Source: DAOPXV01 sp035352535
GTDB lineage: Bacteria; Muiribacteriota; UBA9980
Reading direction: 5' to 3'
NCBI GenBank assembly: GCA_964545075.1
Contig: CAZJFS010000197.1
Coordinates: 1 to 7,693, forward strand
DNA: 7,693 nt
The position numbers and the translations under genes are program-made. Below the pieces are notes generated by a model that saw only the letters and a program-made list of their open reading frames with translations, made no database searches and was not told the origin of the DNA. This document shows, in pieces, positions 1 through 6,595 of the stretch (its first letter is position 1; the number at the start of each line of letters is the position of its first letter).

Positions 1-2067
1 TTCGGGCGCCGACGGCGCCGGAACGGGTGTCGCGGCATATGCTGAAACGGACGAAAGCGCCGCTCCGGCAGGTTCATTAGCGCCCTCGGCGGCTCCCGCC
101 TTTACGCGGACCTTTACCCAACCCGTCGTGATGTTGCCCGTCATGCCGGTCTGCGGTTTTATTGTACAAATCGTCCAGGCCGCGCCGTTATTTTTCGAAT
201 ATTCGTAATCGGAGATGCTTGTGAATAATGGATTATTCGTCCAATCGAAAGTATCTGCGCCGTCATCGGCGACGGGCGCGGTTGGCGCCGCCGGATAAAA
301 AGTATAAGCCGTTAACGATGAAATTGGTTGGCTCGCCGGATAAGCCGGGCCGAGAATGCCGGCGATGACCCTGACTTTTATCCAGCCCGCCAGAAAGTAT
401 CCGTTGATATTTACAATAGGCTTGGTCGTACAAATTGTCCAGCTCAATCCATTGTTCATTGAAAACTCGTAATTTGAAATTGCGGTATATGAAGGGTTAT
501 TCGTCCAGTCGAATGTGTTGAATTTATTATCCGCTATGGGATCCGTCGGCGCCGCCACCTGAAGGGCGGGGAAAGTTATTGTATATATCGCGGATGCCAC
601 AAGCGAATTACGCCAGTATTTTTTTATCGCGACCGCCTTTACCATCATTGCGGCGTTTATCGTAAAGCTTTTGGTGTAAACAGTTCCGTGTGATTCTGAC
701 GGATCGGTACCGTCGAGCGTATATTTTATTGTCGCTCCTTCGGTCGCGTCCGATATCGAAACGGACTGCGTGTTATCGTAAGCCCCGGCCTCAGGCGTTA
801 TTAAAGGCGTAGCAACTATTTGTTCTTCCGATGATATGGAAGACAGGCTTCCGTCCGAAGTTTTAGTGACCTGCTCTCCGGCGTTGCCGTTGAGATCGTA
901 GTATCCGCTGATGATGAACGTCACGGGGTTAGTGTCGCCCGGCAATATCATTTTTGAAGCGATGTACGACCTTGTTCCGTTAGGTTTTGCCGTCACGGCG
1001 CTTCCCATGATCCTGACGTTTGGAGTTGAATAAAGGTCCTTGTCGGCCGTGAATAAGATCGAAACCGTATCGCCGACCCTTAATAATTCCGGGTAAATGG
1101 ATACTGGCGACAGAACCGGCGCCTGGCCGGTGTCATTTTTTTTCGAAACGATCCAGCTCATGACGGTGTCTATCTCATGCGAGTTAGATTGAGCCGTGAT
1201 TGTGTTAGTATCAAGAACCACGCTTGTCGGAAGATTTTTATCGCTTATGAGTTTTTGGACGAGTGGATCGGTATTTTGGATTATGTTCAGAAAGGACTTT
1301 AATAAGCCTGTAGTAGTGGGGACGTTTCCGGATTTTGTGGACGGTTCCAATAATATTGTTTTCACGCTCGTGTTTATGTCGCTTGAAATGACGACGGCGT
1401 TTATCGTTCTTATAGCCTTGGATATTTCACCCAGAAGAACCGTTCCTCCGGCGCCGGCCCGTGCCGCCGTTTCAAAAAGGCTTTTTTTATTGCTGTAATC
1501 TTCGGTTATCGTTACGCCAAAGGTTTCTTCGCTGTCCGCGATAACGACGATCGGAATGTCAGGAACCGCATTTTTTTCAATGGTCAGAAATGCCAGAGCG
1601 GAAGTGTTTTCATCTACAGTCAATCCGTTAACGCTTATTTTTTTGACCTGATTCGGAATATCGGAGACGCGCGGCGTCTTTCCGAGCAGATTCTCAAATA
1701 TTATTCGGCCTGATGATCTTTCTCTTACGACTACCATTGCGTATTTCGCCGTGTCCGAAAGAGGAATGGATGATAAAAATCCGCTTCCCGAAACGCTCGT
1801 GCGACCGAGTTCCAGGGTTACGTTGTCCTTGTCGACGATCTCCACTGAGTAATTAGTGCCGTAACCTGCGGCCCGCTCGACGCCAAGTCCCGGCGAACCG
1901 GATCCGGTTCCTGAGAGGCTGCCTGAAAGTTCAAGTACTTTAGGTGTGGTGCCGCTTCCGCCTCCCGTTGAATCGGATTCTCCGCCGCCACCGCCGCAGC
2001 CCGCGCCAATAATGGCTATTAAAATAAAGACGGCGCAGATGTGAGATATAAACGATCTTTTAAGCAT
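1..2067 (-). CDS. Large multidomain surface lipoprotein (C-terminus cut by window edge)
   Basis: One uninterrupted frame runs from ATG at 2067-2065 to the left edge: 689 codons with no stop. The N-terminus has basic residues (K3, R4), a hydrophobic stretch (about 10-22) and then Gly-Ala-Gly-Cys24 followed by four Gly and a Gly/Ser/Thr linker. This is a lipoprotein-like export signal, although Gly at -3 of the lipobox is unusual. Residues about 45-310 are an extracellular-looking region I do not recognise. About 325-400 resembles a bacterial Ig-like domain (GDTVSILFTADKDLY). About 418-499 matches the chitobiase/hexosaminidase C-terminal (Fn3-associated) pattern: TPEAGAYDNTQSVSIS, then KYTLDGTDPS, then a final YTI. 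Two FN3-like repeats follow, marked by TFDWTNNP at about 518 and 606, and a third may begin at the edge. A GGGGTGGTG stretch 10 nt upstream is a weak ribosome site. The likely role is a surface adhesin or scaffold anchored in the outer membrane. No catalytic motif is visible. It appears to be transcribed separately from the hydrolase genes. Confidence 0.9.
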   Translation of the reverse strand, partial: MLKRSFISHICAVFILIAIIGAGCGGGGGESDSTGGGSGTTPKVLELSGSLSGTGSGSPGLGVERAAGYGTNYSVEIVDKDNVTLELGRTSVSGSGFLSSIPLSDTAKYAMVVVRERSSGRIIFENLLGKTPRVSDIPNQVKKISVNGLTVDENTSALAFLTIEKNAVPDIPIVVIADSEETFGVTITEDYSNKKSLFETAARAGAGGTVLLGEISKAIRTINAVVISSDINTSVKTILLEPSTKSGNVPTTTGLLKSFLNIIQNTDPLVQKLISDKNLPTSVVLDTNTITAQSNSHEIDTVMSWIVSKKNDTGQAPVLSPVSIYPELLRVGDTVSILFTADKDLYSTPNVRIMGSAVTAKPNGTRSYIASKMILPGDTNPVTFIISGYYDLNGNAGEQVTKTSDGSLSSISSEEQIVATPLITPEAGAYDNTQSVSISDATEGATIKYTLDGTDPSESHGTVYTKSFTINAAMMVKAVAIKKYWRNSLVASAIYTITFPALQVAAPTDPIADNKFNTFDWTNNPSYTAISNYEFSMNNGLSWTICTTKPIVNINGYFLAGWIKVRVIAGILGPAYPASQPISSLTAYTFYPAAPTAPVADDGADTFDWTNNPLFTSISDYEYSKNNGAAWTICTIKPQTGMTGNITTGWVKVRVKAGAAEGANEPAGAALSSVSAYAATPVPAPSAPE
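37..560 (-). repeat. Tandem FN3-like protein repeats within the lipoprotein gene
   Basis: Two consecutive modules of about 88 residues (264-bp period) share this order: A-P-T-x-P-[IV]-A-D, TFDWTNNP, IS-[ND]-YE-[FY]-S, NNG, WTICT-x-KP, then GW-[IV]-KVR. The phenylalanine of FDW falls at codon 519 (bases 513-511) in one and codon 607 (bases 249-247) in the other. The last visible residues (APSAPE) look like the start of a third unit, so the array probably continues beyond the edge. Each unit resembles an FN3/Ig beta-sandwich but keeps a Cys in WTICT, which is unusual for FN3. The family assignment is by pattern only. Confidence 0.75.
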
Positions 2068-2095
2068 ATATAAAGAACACCACCCCAAAATGATT

Positions 2096-2110
2096 GTCGG
2101 CCGACGGCCG
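2096..2110. repeat. GC-rich palindrome in the lipoprotein leader
   Basis: GTCGGCCGAC (2096-2105) is a perfect 10-bp palindrome. It overlaps CGGCC-gac-GGCCG (2098-2110), which could fold into a short hairpin. It is the only GC-rich block in an otherwise AT-rich stretch and lies between the predicted transcription start and the ribosome site. It may be an mRNA 5' structure or a protein-binding site; nothing distinguishes these. Confidence 0.4.
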
Positions 2111-2134
2111 CTTTTAAATCAAAACATCTTATAA

Positions 2135-2163
2135 ATGTTACATTAATTATTAATAAATGTCAA
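2135..2163 (-). promoter_or_regulatory. Sigma70-type promoter of the lipoprotein gene
   Basis: Read on the minus strand, there is a perfect -35 TTGACA (2163-2158), a 17-bp spacer and a -10 TAACAT (2140-2135; 4 of 6 consensus bases). Transcription would begin near 2128, leaving a leader of about 60 nt before the ATG at 2067. The surrounding DNA is strongly AT-rich and packed with direct and inverted repeats, described in the findings. No experimental support is available. Confidence 0.65.
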
Positions 2164-2181
2164 TGCTTTTATAAGTGTTTG

Positions 2182-2271
2182 GGCGTGTTTCAACGCCTCC
2201 AGTCGGGTATCCCGAAACGGCTTTGCGACCGCGCCATCAAATATCGCAACGGCCTTTCGCCAAAACTTGCG
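2182..2271. other. Cluster of small inverted repeats, possible structured RNA or intergenic repeat element
   Basis: In about 90 bp there are GGCGT/ACGCC (2182-2186 with 2193-2197), TCGGG/CCCGA (2203-2207 with 2211-2215) and CGCAA/TTGCG (2245-2249 with 2267-2271) enclosing GGC/GCC (2251-2253 with 2259-2261). Composition is much more GC-rich than the flanks. Read on the minus strand it contains GGCGAAAGG, GCAAAGCC and CGGGATACCCGA. These recall pieces of the cyclic-di-GMP-I (GEMM) riboswitch, but their spacing and order do not fit that fold. Alternatives are a decayed riboswitch or a dispersed palindromic repeat. Confidence 0.35.
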
Positions 2272-2302
2272 CCTTGGTTCTGACCGTCCATGCGGCGCGC
2301 AA

Positions 2303-2341
2303 AAAAAGCTCCCCGCCGTTTATTTCGTCAGGGAGCTTTTT
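2303..2341 (-). terminator. Rho-independent terminator after the hydrolase operon
   Basis: Perfect 11-bp arms AAAAAGCTCCC (2303-2313) and GGGAGCTTTTT (2331-2341) surround a 17-nt loop. On the minus strand the hairpin ends in seven T (2307-2301), and it sits about 55 nt past the stop of the 4425-2395 gene. On the plus strand it would end in five T, so it could work in both directions, but no plus-strand gene leads into it. Confidence 0.85.
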
Positions 2342-2394
2342 GCATATTCAAAAATTATTATTTAAGCTAATTGTTAAATTATATAGCCTTGAAT

Positions 2395-4425
2395 TTATTT
2401 AACCTCGATCTTGAATACATCGCCGGCTTTCCCGCCGCAGAATACGAAACTGCCCGCCGGAGCGTATATCTCCTTCGAGTCTTCCACGCTGTCGTATATC
2501 TGAGACTCTCCCGAGAAAACCATTATTCTTCCTTTTGCGGGCTTTTCAAAGCCGAGCACGGCGCCTTTTTCGATCCTGAGCCATTCGTTGAACCCTTCTG
2601 GTTTTATGAATAGCTTGTTCGTTCCGGCCATGGCGGTCCGGGCGTTATCCGCCATTGAATAGATAAAACAGCCAGATTTAGCCCAGACCTTGCCGTCCCT
2701 GTCGAAGAGGCTCAAGGCCGCCTGGTCGCGGAAGGCGTTGTTCGCGATGCCGGCATAATGTGGGCATTCGACCTTTTTAAGGCCGCCGAAATCGACGTAG
2801 CCCGGAAGTTCTTCATAAACCGAAGAAGTTAAAAGGCCGATGCCGGATACCAGTATATGGAAGGGCGCATTCCTCATAAGCCATGTTTTTCCATTGATAT
2901 CGATTTTAAGCGCTTTCGGGTCTTTAAGTTCTTTGATCTTTTGATAAGCTATTGCGTCCGAGCCGTAATTCGGCAATTCGTGGATCGCCATATAGCTTTC
3001 ACCTCCGTCCGTCGTAAAATACATTTTCAGATTTTTTTCGCTCAGGTGAAAGCATCCGTTATTATAGGTCAATGACATGATCGGCGCGGCGTCCTTTCCG
3101 GCAGCGGTTTTCGGGCCGCCGACTGGAATAAGGGCACAGGTTTTCTTTTCTTTATCCAAACGCGCCTTCACGACCTTGTCTCCGCTCATATAATATCCCT
3201 CGTAACCGAACAGTTCCTTCGGGATATCCTGTCCTTCGACAGGCTTTACGACGGGTTTCTCTTCCGGTTTGGCGACATTCGCGCATTCCATGACCGCGTC
3301 CAGGATCGGGCGCGACATCGCTTCGAGGTTCGAACCGCTTCCCGAGATCGAAAAAACTACCGTGATGCCGTATTTTGGGACGGTCTGTATGTAGGTGTTA
3401 TAGCATCCCGTGCCGCCGCTTTTGGCGAGGACCTGGAATCCTTTTTTTTCGAAGTCCGGAAGGTTCGAATAATCCCATCCGAAATCGCTGCATATCTGCG
3501 GCCCTTTTAATTTATTTGAAAATTCGTTGGGCTGCGTTCTCAAAATTTCCCGGATGGAAGCTTCGGAAAGGATATGCTTGCCATAGGGCGAGAAGCTGTT
3601 GGCGAATATGCACAGGTCCGACGCCGTAGATGAAAGCCCGCCTGCGCCATAGACCATGACGACCTCACGCGGATGTTTTTTCCCCGTTTTCGCGTCGTAA
3701 TATTCGGCGGTATTGGCGTTTTGTATCTCGCCGACGCTCGCGCCGGTATTTTTCATGCCGAGCGGTTTGAAGACACGTTCGGCGAGGAATTCCACAAATT
3801 TTTTCCCCGACACTCTTTCGACGACGATCTCCGCGAGCGTGAAGCCGTCGTTGCAGTATATTGCCATTGCGCCGGGCTTATGTTTCAAATAAGAACCTGC
3901 CAGAGTGTCGAGCAGGTATTTATGCATTTTATCGTCTGTCTCGTATCCGAAGTAGAAGGTCGAACCGGGCAGACCCGACGAATGATTGAAAAGCATCCTG
4001 ACGGTTATATCTTTATAGCGCGGGTCCGGCATTTTAAATTCCGGTATATATTTCGCAACGCTATCGTCTAACGCTATAATCCCGTCGTCGACAAGAAGCA
4101 AAATGGCCACCGCCGCAAACATCTTGCTGGTGGAACCGATGTTGAACCGGGTATTTAGGTCGACGGGCCTGTTTTCAGAGCGGTCGGCGACGCCTATGCC
4201 TTCGGCGTGAACGATCCTGCCCTTATCGGTGAACGCCAGGGTAACGCCGGTGCCGTGTCCGTTCGTTATGCCGTTCCACATTATCTCTCTCGCCTTGCCT
4301 ATGGCGTTCTTATAGATATCGCGATCGCATTCGCCGTGGCGATGGTGTTTCTTTTTGGCTTCCGAGGCGGTAGCCAGACTCACGATCATAAATAAAACCA
4401 GAAGAATAAGAGTTAATTTTTTCAA
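2395..4425 (-). CDS. Exported class C beta-lactamase-fold serine hydrolase (peptidase S12 type) with C-terminal beta modules, copy A
   Basis: The 676-residue product starts with a signal peptide (KK, hydrophobic about 4-20, likely cut near SEA at 21-23) and a Lys/His-rich stretch. Residues about 35-375 are a beta-lactamase-family domain with SxxK at S98-T-S-K101, NHSSGLP at 147-153, YxN at Y190-C-N192, GAGGLSS at 260-266 and KSG at 335-337. The nucleophilic serine, general-base tyrosine and third motif are all present, so it should be active. Substrate is unknown: this family includes DD-peptidases, D-aminopeptidases, esterases and beta-lactamases. A Pro/Lys/Glu linker (383-398) leads to a lipocalin- or DUF3471-like beta segment (about 402-500) and a second beta-rich region (about 505-676), both unassigned. 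The start codon is TTG: an in-frame TGA lies 6 nt upstream, and AAGGAG (4440-4435) is 9 nt away. It lies 54 bp after its paralogue, probably in one operon. Confidence 0.95.
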   Translation of the reverse strand: MKKLTLILLVLFMIVSLATASEAKKKHHRHGECDRDIYKNAIGKAREIMWNGITNGHGTGVTLAFTDKGRIVHAEGIGVADRSENRPVDLNTRFNIGSTSKMFAAVAILLLVDDGIIALDDSVAKYIPEFKMPDPRYKDITVRMLFNHSSGLPGSTFYFGYETDDKMHKYLLDTLAGSYLKHKPGAMAIYCNDGFTLAEIVVERVSGKKFVEFLAERVFKPLGMKNTGASVGEIQNANTAEYYDAKTGKKHPREVVMVYGAGGLSSTASDLCIFANSFSPYGKHILSEASIREILRTQPNEFSNKLKGPQICSDFGWDYSNLPDFEKKGFQVLAKSGGTGCYNTYIQTVPKYGITVVFSISGSGSNLEAMSRPILDAVMECANVAKPEEKPVVKPVEGQDIPKELFGYEGYYMSGDKVVKARLDKEKKTCALIPVGGPKTAAGKDAAPIMSLTYNNGCFHLSEKNLKMYFTTDGGESYMAIHELPNYGSDAIAYQKIKELKDPKALKIDINGKTWLMRNAPFHILVSGIGLLTSSVYEELPGYVDFGGLKKVECPHYAGIANNAFRDQAALSLFDRDGKVWAKSGCFIYSMADNARTAMAGTNKLFIKPEGFNEWLRIEKGAVLGFEKPAKGRIMVFSGESQIYDSVEDSKEIYAPAGSFVFCGGKAGDVFKIEVK

Positions 4426-4434
4426 AACACATCA

Positions 4435-4440
4435 CTCCTT
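4435..4440 (-). promoter_or_regulatory. Ribosome binding site that fixes the TTG start of copy A
   Basis: On the minus strand AAGGAG ends 9 nt before TTG at 4425-4423. The frame upstream of TTG reads TGA-TGT-GTT-TTG, so no earlier start is possible. The next in-frame ATG (codon 13) would remove most of the signal peptide. An out-of-frame ATG at 4432-4430 has the same site only 2 nt upstream, which is too close for normal use. Confidence 0.8.
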
Positions 4441-4447
4441 TTAAATT

Positions 4448-4457
4448 AAAACGTTTT
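4448..4457. repeat. AAAACGTTTT palindrome in the inter-cistron gap
   Basis: A perfect 10-bp palindrome lies in the 54-bp gap between the two complete hydrolase genes, 7 bp upstream of copy A's ribosome site. The gap has no GC-rich hairpin with a T tract, hence no evident terminator, and no recognisable -35/-10 pair. This supports co-transcription of the two genes. The palindrome may be chance in AT-rich DNA. Confidence 0.3.
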
Positions 4458-4479
4458 TACTTATTTTTCGAACCCGCCG

Positions 4480-6504
4480 TTATCTCGCCTCGATCCTGAA
4501 TATATCGCCGGCGCATCCGGCGAAGAATATGAAACTGCCGGCCGGAGCGTATATTTCTTTGTTATCTACCACGCTGTCGTATATCGGGCCGGATTCGGCC
4601 ACGACTATGATCCTCGCGCTTTCCGGCTTTTCAAAATTAACTATGGCGCCTTTTTCGACTTTCAGCCATTCGTTATAGTTTTCGGACTTTATTATCACTC
4701 TATTGACGCCGTTTATCAGTTTTCGGGCATTATCGGCCATCGAGTAAAGGTTCATGCTGGATTTAGCCCATGTTTCTCCGTTTCTGTCGATTATCGCGAA
4801 CGCCGTCTGGTCGCGGAAACCGTTAGCTGCAAATCCAGCGTATTCAGGGTTTTCTGTCTTTTTAAGCCCTTCGAAATATAAATAGCCGGGAAGTTCCGCA
4901 TAGGTCCTGGACTCGACCGGCTCAACGGCGCTCTCCATGCAATGCTGAGACGCGCTTCTTACAAGCCAGGTTTTGCCGCTGACATCGACCCTGAGCGATT
5001 TCGGTTCACTAAGTTTTTCTATCTTCTGATAATATGGGGTTTCCATGCCGTAATCCTGCATCGGATGGATCATTATATAACTCTGGCCGTCGATGGTCGT
5101 GAAGTAAACCTGGGTTTTATTTTCATTGCAGAAGAAATATCCGCCTTTATATATGAACGACTGAGCCGGTCCAGTAACTTTTTCTTTCGGTGACTTTTCA
5201 TCGGCGAGCGGAACGAGGTCGAATTTTTTATTTTCTTTATCGAAGCTCACTTTTACCACTTCGATACCGCTCGCGTAGAATCCGGCGTAGCCAAGAAGCT
5301 CTTCAGGAAAGGTTTCCGCGGCTTCTACCGGTTTTTTAACAGATTCCGGTTCAGGGACGGTGACGTTCTTTGCGCGCATGACGGCGTCTAAAATTTTACG
5401 CGACAGAGGTTCCATGCTGCAGCCGTGGCCGCAGATCGAAAAAGCTACGGTCACGCCGTATTCGGGAGCGGTCTGCATGTAAGTGCTAAAACATGCCGTG
5501 CCGCCGCTTTTTGCTAGAACCTGGATCCCTTTTTCTTCGTATGCCGGAAGGCGCGAATAGTCCCAGCCAAAATCGCTTCCCATCTGGAGGCCCCTTAATT
5601 TTGCGCCGAACGGCGTGGGCTGGGTTTTGAGTATCTCTTTGAGCGACGCAGCTGAAAGTATCTTTTTACCGTAAGGCGAAAAACTGCTCACGAACCTGCA
5701 CAGGTCCGAAGCGGTCGACGAGAGGCCGCCCGCGCCGTACACCATGACGGTCTCGAGCGGATATTTCTTTCCGTTTTCGGGGCCGTAATGTTCGGCGGAG
5801 TTTTTAGCCTTTATCTCCCCGATGGAGGCGCCTGTGTATTTCATGCCGAGCGGTTTAAATACGCGCCTGGCCAGAAAATCGACGAATTTCTCGCCGGAAA
5901 CCTTTTCGACTATGATCTCGGCGAGCGTGAACCCGTCGTTGCAATAGATAGGCATAGCGCCCGGGGCGTGTTTCAGATAAGATTCGGCCAGGGTGTCGAG
6001 CACGTATTTATGCATGTTCGGGTTGACATCGTATCCGAAATAAAATGTAGATCCGGGTATGCCGGATGAATGGTTGAAAAGCATTCTTACTGTTATGTCT
6101 TTATAGCGCGGGTCTTTCATTCTGAATTCAGGGATATATTTTACCACCGGTTCGTCCAACCCGACAGATCCGTCGTCGACTAGAAGCAGAATGGCGACGG
6201 CGGCGAACATTTTACTGGTGGAACCTATGTTGAAACGCGTGTCGGTATTGACAAGCCTGTTTTCGGAGCGGTCGGCGACGCCTATGCCTTCGGCGTAAAC
6301 AATTTCGCCCTTATCCGCGATAGCTACGGTAACTCCGTCGCCGCCACCGCTGGTAACGACTTTCCACATTGCTTCGCGCGCAACCTTTATAGCGTCCCTA
6401 TAAAGGTCATTGCCGGACGCATGCCGGTTTTTTGATTCACAGACAGTGACCGGACCCAGGCATATGAAGAAAACCAGGAGGGCAAGGGATAATTTTTTCA
6501 ACAT
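4480..6504 (-). CDS. Exported class C beta-lactamase-fold serine hydrolase (peptidase S12 type) with C-terminal beta modules, copy B
   Basis: I choose ATG at 6504 (674 residues). It has GGGAG 6 nt upstream and begins MLKKLSLALLVFF, a good signal peptide. The in-frame ATG at 6522 has no ribosome site and would add only six residues. The signal peptide probably ends near residue 22-24; VTVC is not a good lipobox because Val precedes the Cys. Residues about 35-370 form the catalytic domain: SxxK at S95-T-S-K98, NHSSGIP at 144-150, YxN at Y187-C-N189, GAGGLSS at 257-263 and KSG at 332-334. The linker is at about 380-398, followed by beta-rich modules at about 400-498 and 502-674, ending with YAPAGSF and AGDIFRIEAR. 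It is first in its transcript, behind a consensus promoter. The catalytic part is about 82% identical to copy A over 140 counted residues and the C-terminal part clearly less. It is probably periplasmic or extracellular. Cell-wall peptide or D-amino-acid ester cleavage is plausible but unproven. Confidence 0.95.
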   Translation of the reverse strand: MLKKLSLALLVFFICLGPVTVCESKNRHASGNDLYRDAIKVAREAMWKVVTSGGGDGVTVAIADKGEIVYAEGIGVADRSENRLVNTDTRFNIGSTSKMFAAVAILLLVDDGSVGLDEPVVKYIPEFRMKDPRYKDITVRMLFNHSSGIPGSTFYFGYDVNPNMHKYVLDTLAESYLKHAPGAMPIYCNDGFTLAEIIVEKVSGEKFVDFLARRVFKPLGMKYTGASIGEIKAKNSAEHYGPENGKKYPLETVMVYGAGGLSSTASDLCRFVSSFSPYGKKILSAASLKEILKTQPTPFGAKLRGLQMGSDFGWDYSRLPAYEEKGIQVLAKSGGTACFSTYMQTAPEYGVTVAFSICGHGCSMEPLSRKILDAVMRAKNVTVPEPESVKKPVEAAETFPEELLGYAGFYASGIEVVKVSFDKENKKFDLVPLADEKSPKEKVTGPAQSFIYKGGYFFCNENKTQVYFTTIDGQSYIMIHPMQDYGMETPYYQKIEKLSEPKSLRVDVSGKTWLVRSASQHCMESAVEPVESRTYAELPGYLYFEGLKKTENPEYAGFAANGFRDQTAFAIIDRNGETWAKSSMNLYSMADNARKLINGVNRVIIKSENYNEWLKVEKGAIVNFEKPESARIIVVAESGPIYDSVVDNKEIYAPAGSFIFFAGCAGDIFRIEAR

Positions 6505-6510
6505 AGGTAA

Positions 6511-6515
6511 CTCCC
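6511..6515 (-). promoter_or_regulatory. Ribosome binding site that selects the start of copy B
   Basis: On the minus strand GGGAG (preceded by AAA) lies 6 nt before ATG at 6504-6502. The upstream in-frame ATG at 6522-6520 is preceded by an A/T-rich stretch without any purine-rich site, so the shorter protein is the better call. Confidence 0.8.
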
Positions 6516-6546
6516 TTTTCATCAGAATTTTTTAAAGATCGCTATA

Positions 6547-6566
6547 GAATTTCCGGGTTGAAATTC
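6547..6566. promoter_or_regulatory. Perfect inverted repeat at the predicted start site, candidate operator
   Basis: GAATTTC (6547-6553), six bases, then GAAATTC (6560-6566) make a 20-bp dyad that touches the -10 box and covers the predicted +1. This is where a repressor would block initiation. In RNA it could instead form a weak 5' hairpin. No regulator gene is present in the window. Confidence 0.5.
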
Positions 6567-6595
6567 ATTATATTTAAAAAAGAAAATATTGTCAA
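6567..6595 (-). promoter_or_regulatory. Full-consensus sigma70 promoter of the hydrolase operon
   Basis: On the minus strand TTGACA (6595-6590) and TATAAT (6572-6567) are both perfect hexamers with a 17-bp AT-rich spacer. Transcription should start near 6560, giving a leader of about 55 nt before ATG at 6504. It serves copy B and, by lack of a terminator between them, copy A. Promoters this close to consensus are usually strong unless repressed, and a dyad sits directly downstream. Confidence 0.85.

Larger units (their letters stand above)
2068..2394. other. 327-bp intergenic region between the hydrolase operon and the lipoprotein gene
   Basis: This gap holds, from high to low coordinate, an AT-rich tail after the hydrolase stop, a hairpin terminator (2341-2303), a stretch with several small inverted repeats (2271-2182), an AT-rich promoter region (2180-2122) and the GC-rich palindrome in the leader. 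Frames through it, including a plus-strand one from 2175, give low-complexity Arg/Pro/Ser-rich translations with no ribosome site. I see no protein gene here, and no tRNA fold or recognised riboswitch core. Confidence 0.7.
2395..6504 (-). repeat. Tandem gene duplication (copies A and B)
   Basis: The two genes align end to end with an offset of about 2.09 kb. DNA identity is locally near perfect in the catalytic part: the segments at about 4166-4207 and 6257-6298 differ at very few positions over about 40 bp. A third, partly visible copy lies upstream at 6788-7693, so the array has at least three members. Confidence 0.9.

Noticed and set aside
1196..1498. 100-codon plus-strand frame with hydrophobic stretches
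   Set aside because: It lies fully inside the long minus-strand lipoprotein frame, which has domain matches and an export signal. Its hydrophobic look is the complement of ordinary coding sequence.
1818..2009. 63-codon minus-strand frame near the lipoprotein N-terminus
   Set aside because: It is the shifted frame of the lipoprotein's Gly/Ser-rich start, with Ala/Arg-rich translation and no ribosome site.
2182..2300. Cyclic-di-GMP-I (GEMM) riboswitch
   Set aside because: Individual words resemble the consensus, but the GAAA loop, GCAAAGCC core and receptor-like segment are at the wrong distances and order. The likely promoter also lies downstream of them. Kept only as an unexplained structured block.
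2175..2613. Two overlapping plus-strand frames (75 and 80 codons) across the intergenic region and the end of copy A
   Set aside because: They run through a terminator hairpin and the antisense of copy A's C-terminus, with low-complexity translation and no homology pattern.
3673..4071. 132-codon plus-strand frame, with a similar one at 5788-6069
   Set aside because: Both are antisense to the same part of the catalytic domain in copies A and B, so they resemble each other only because the genes are duplicated. Neither has a ribosome site or a sensible protein pattern.
2395..6504. Antibiotic-resistance AmpC beta-lactamase pair
   Set aside because: The catalytic motifs fit the broad class C / S12 family, but the proteins are nearly twice AmpC length, have a KSG third motif and long C-terminal modules, and there is no ampR-like neighbour. 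Resistance cannot be claimed from sequence.
4480..6522. 680-residue version of copy B starting at 6522
   Set aside because: No ribosome site upstream, and it puts six mostly charged or polar residues ahead of a normal signal peptide. The ATG at 6504 has GGGAG at ideal spacing.
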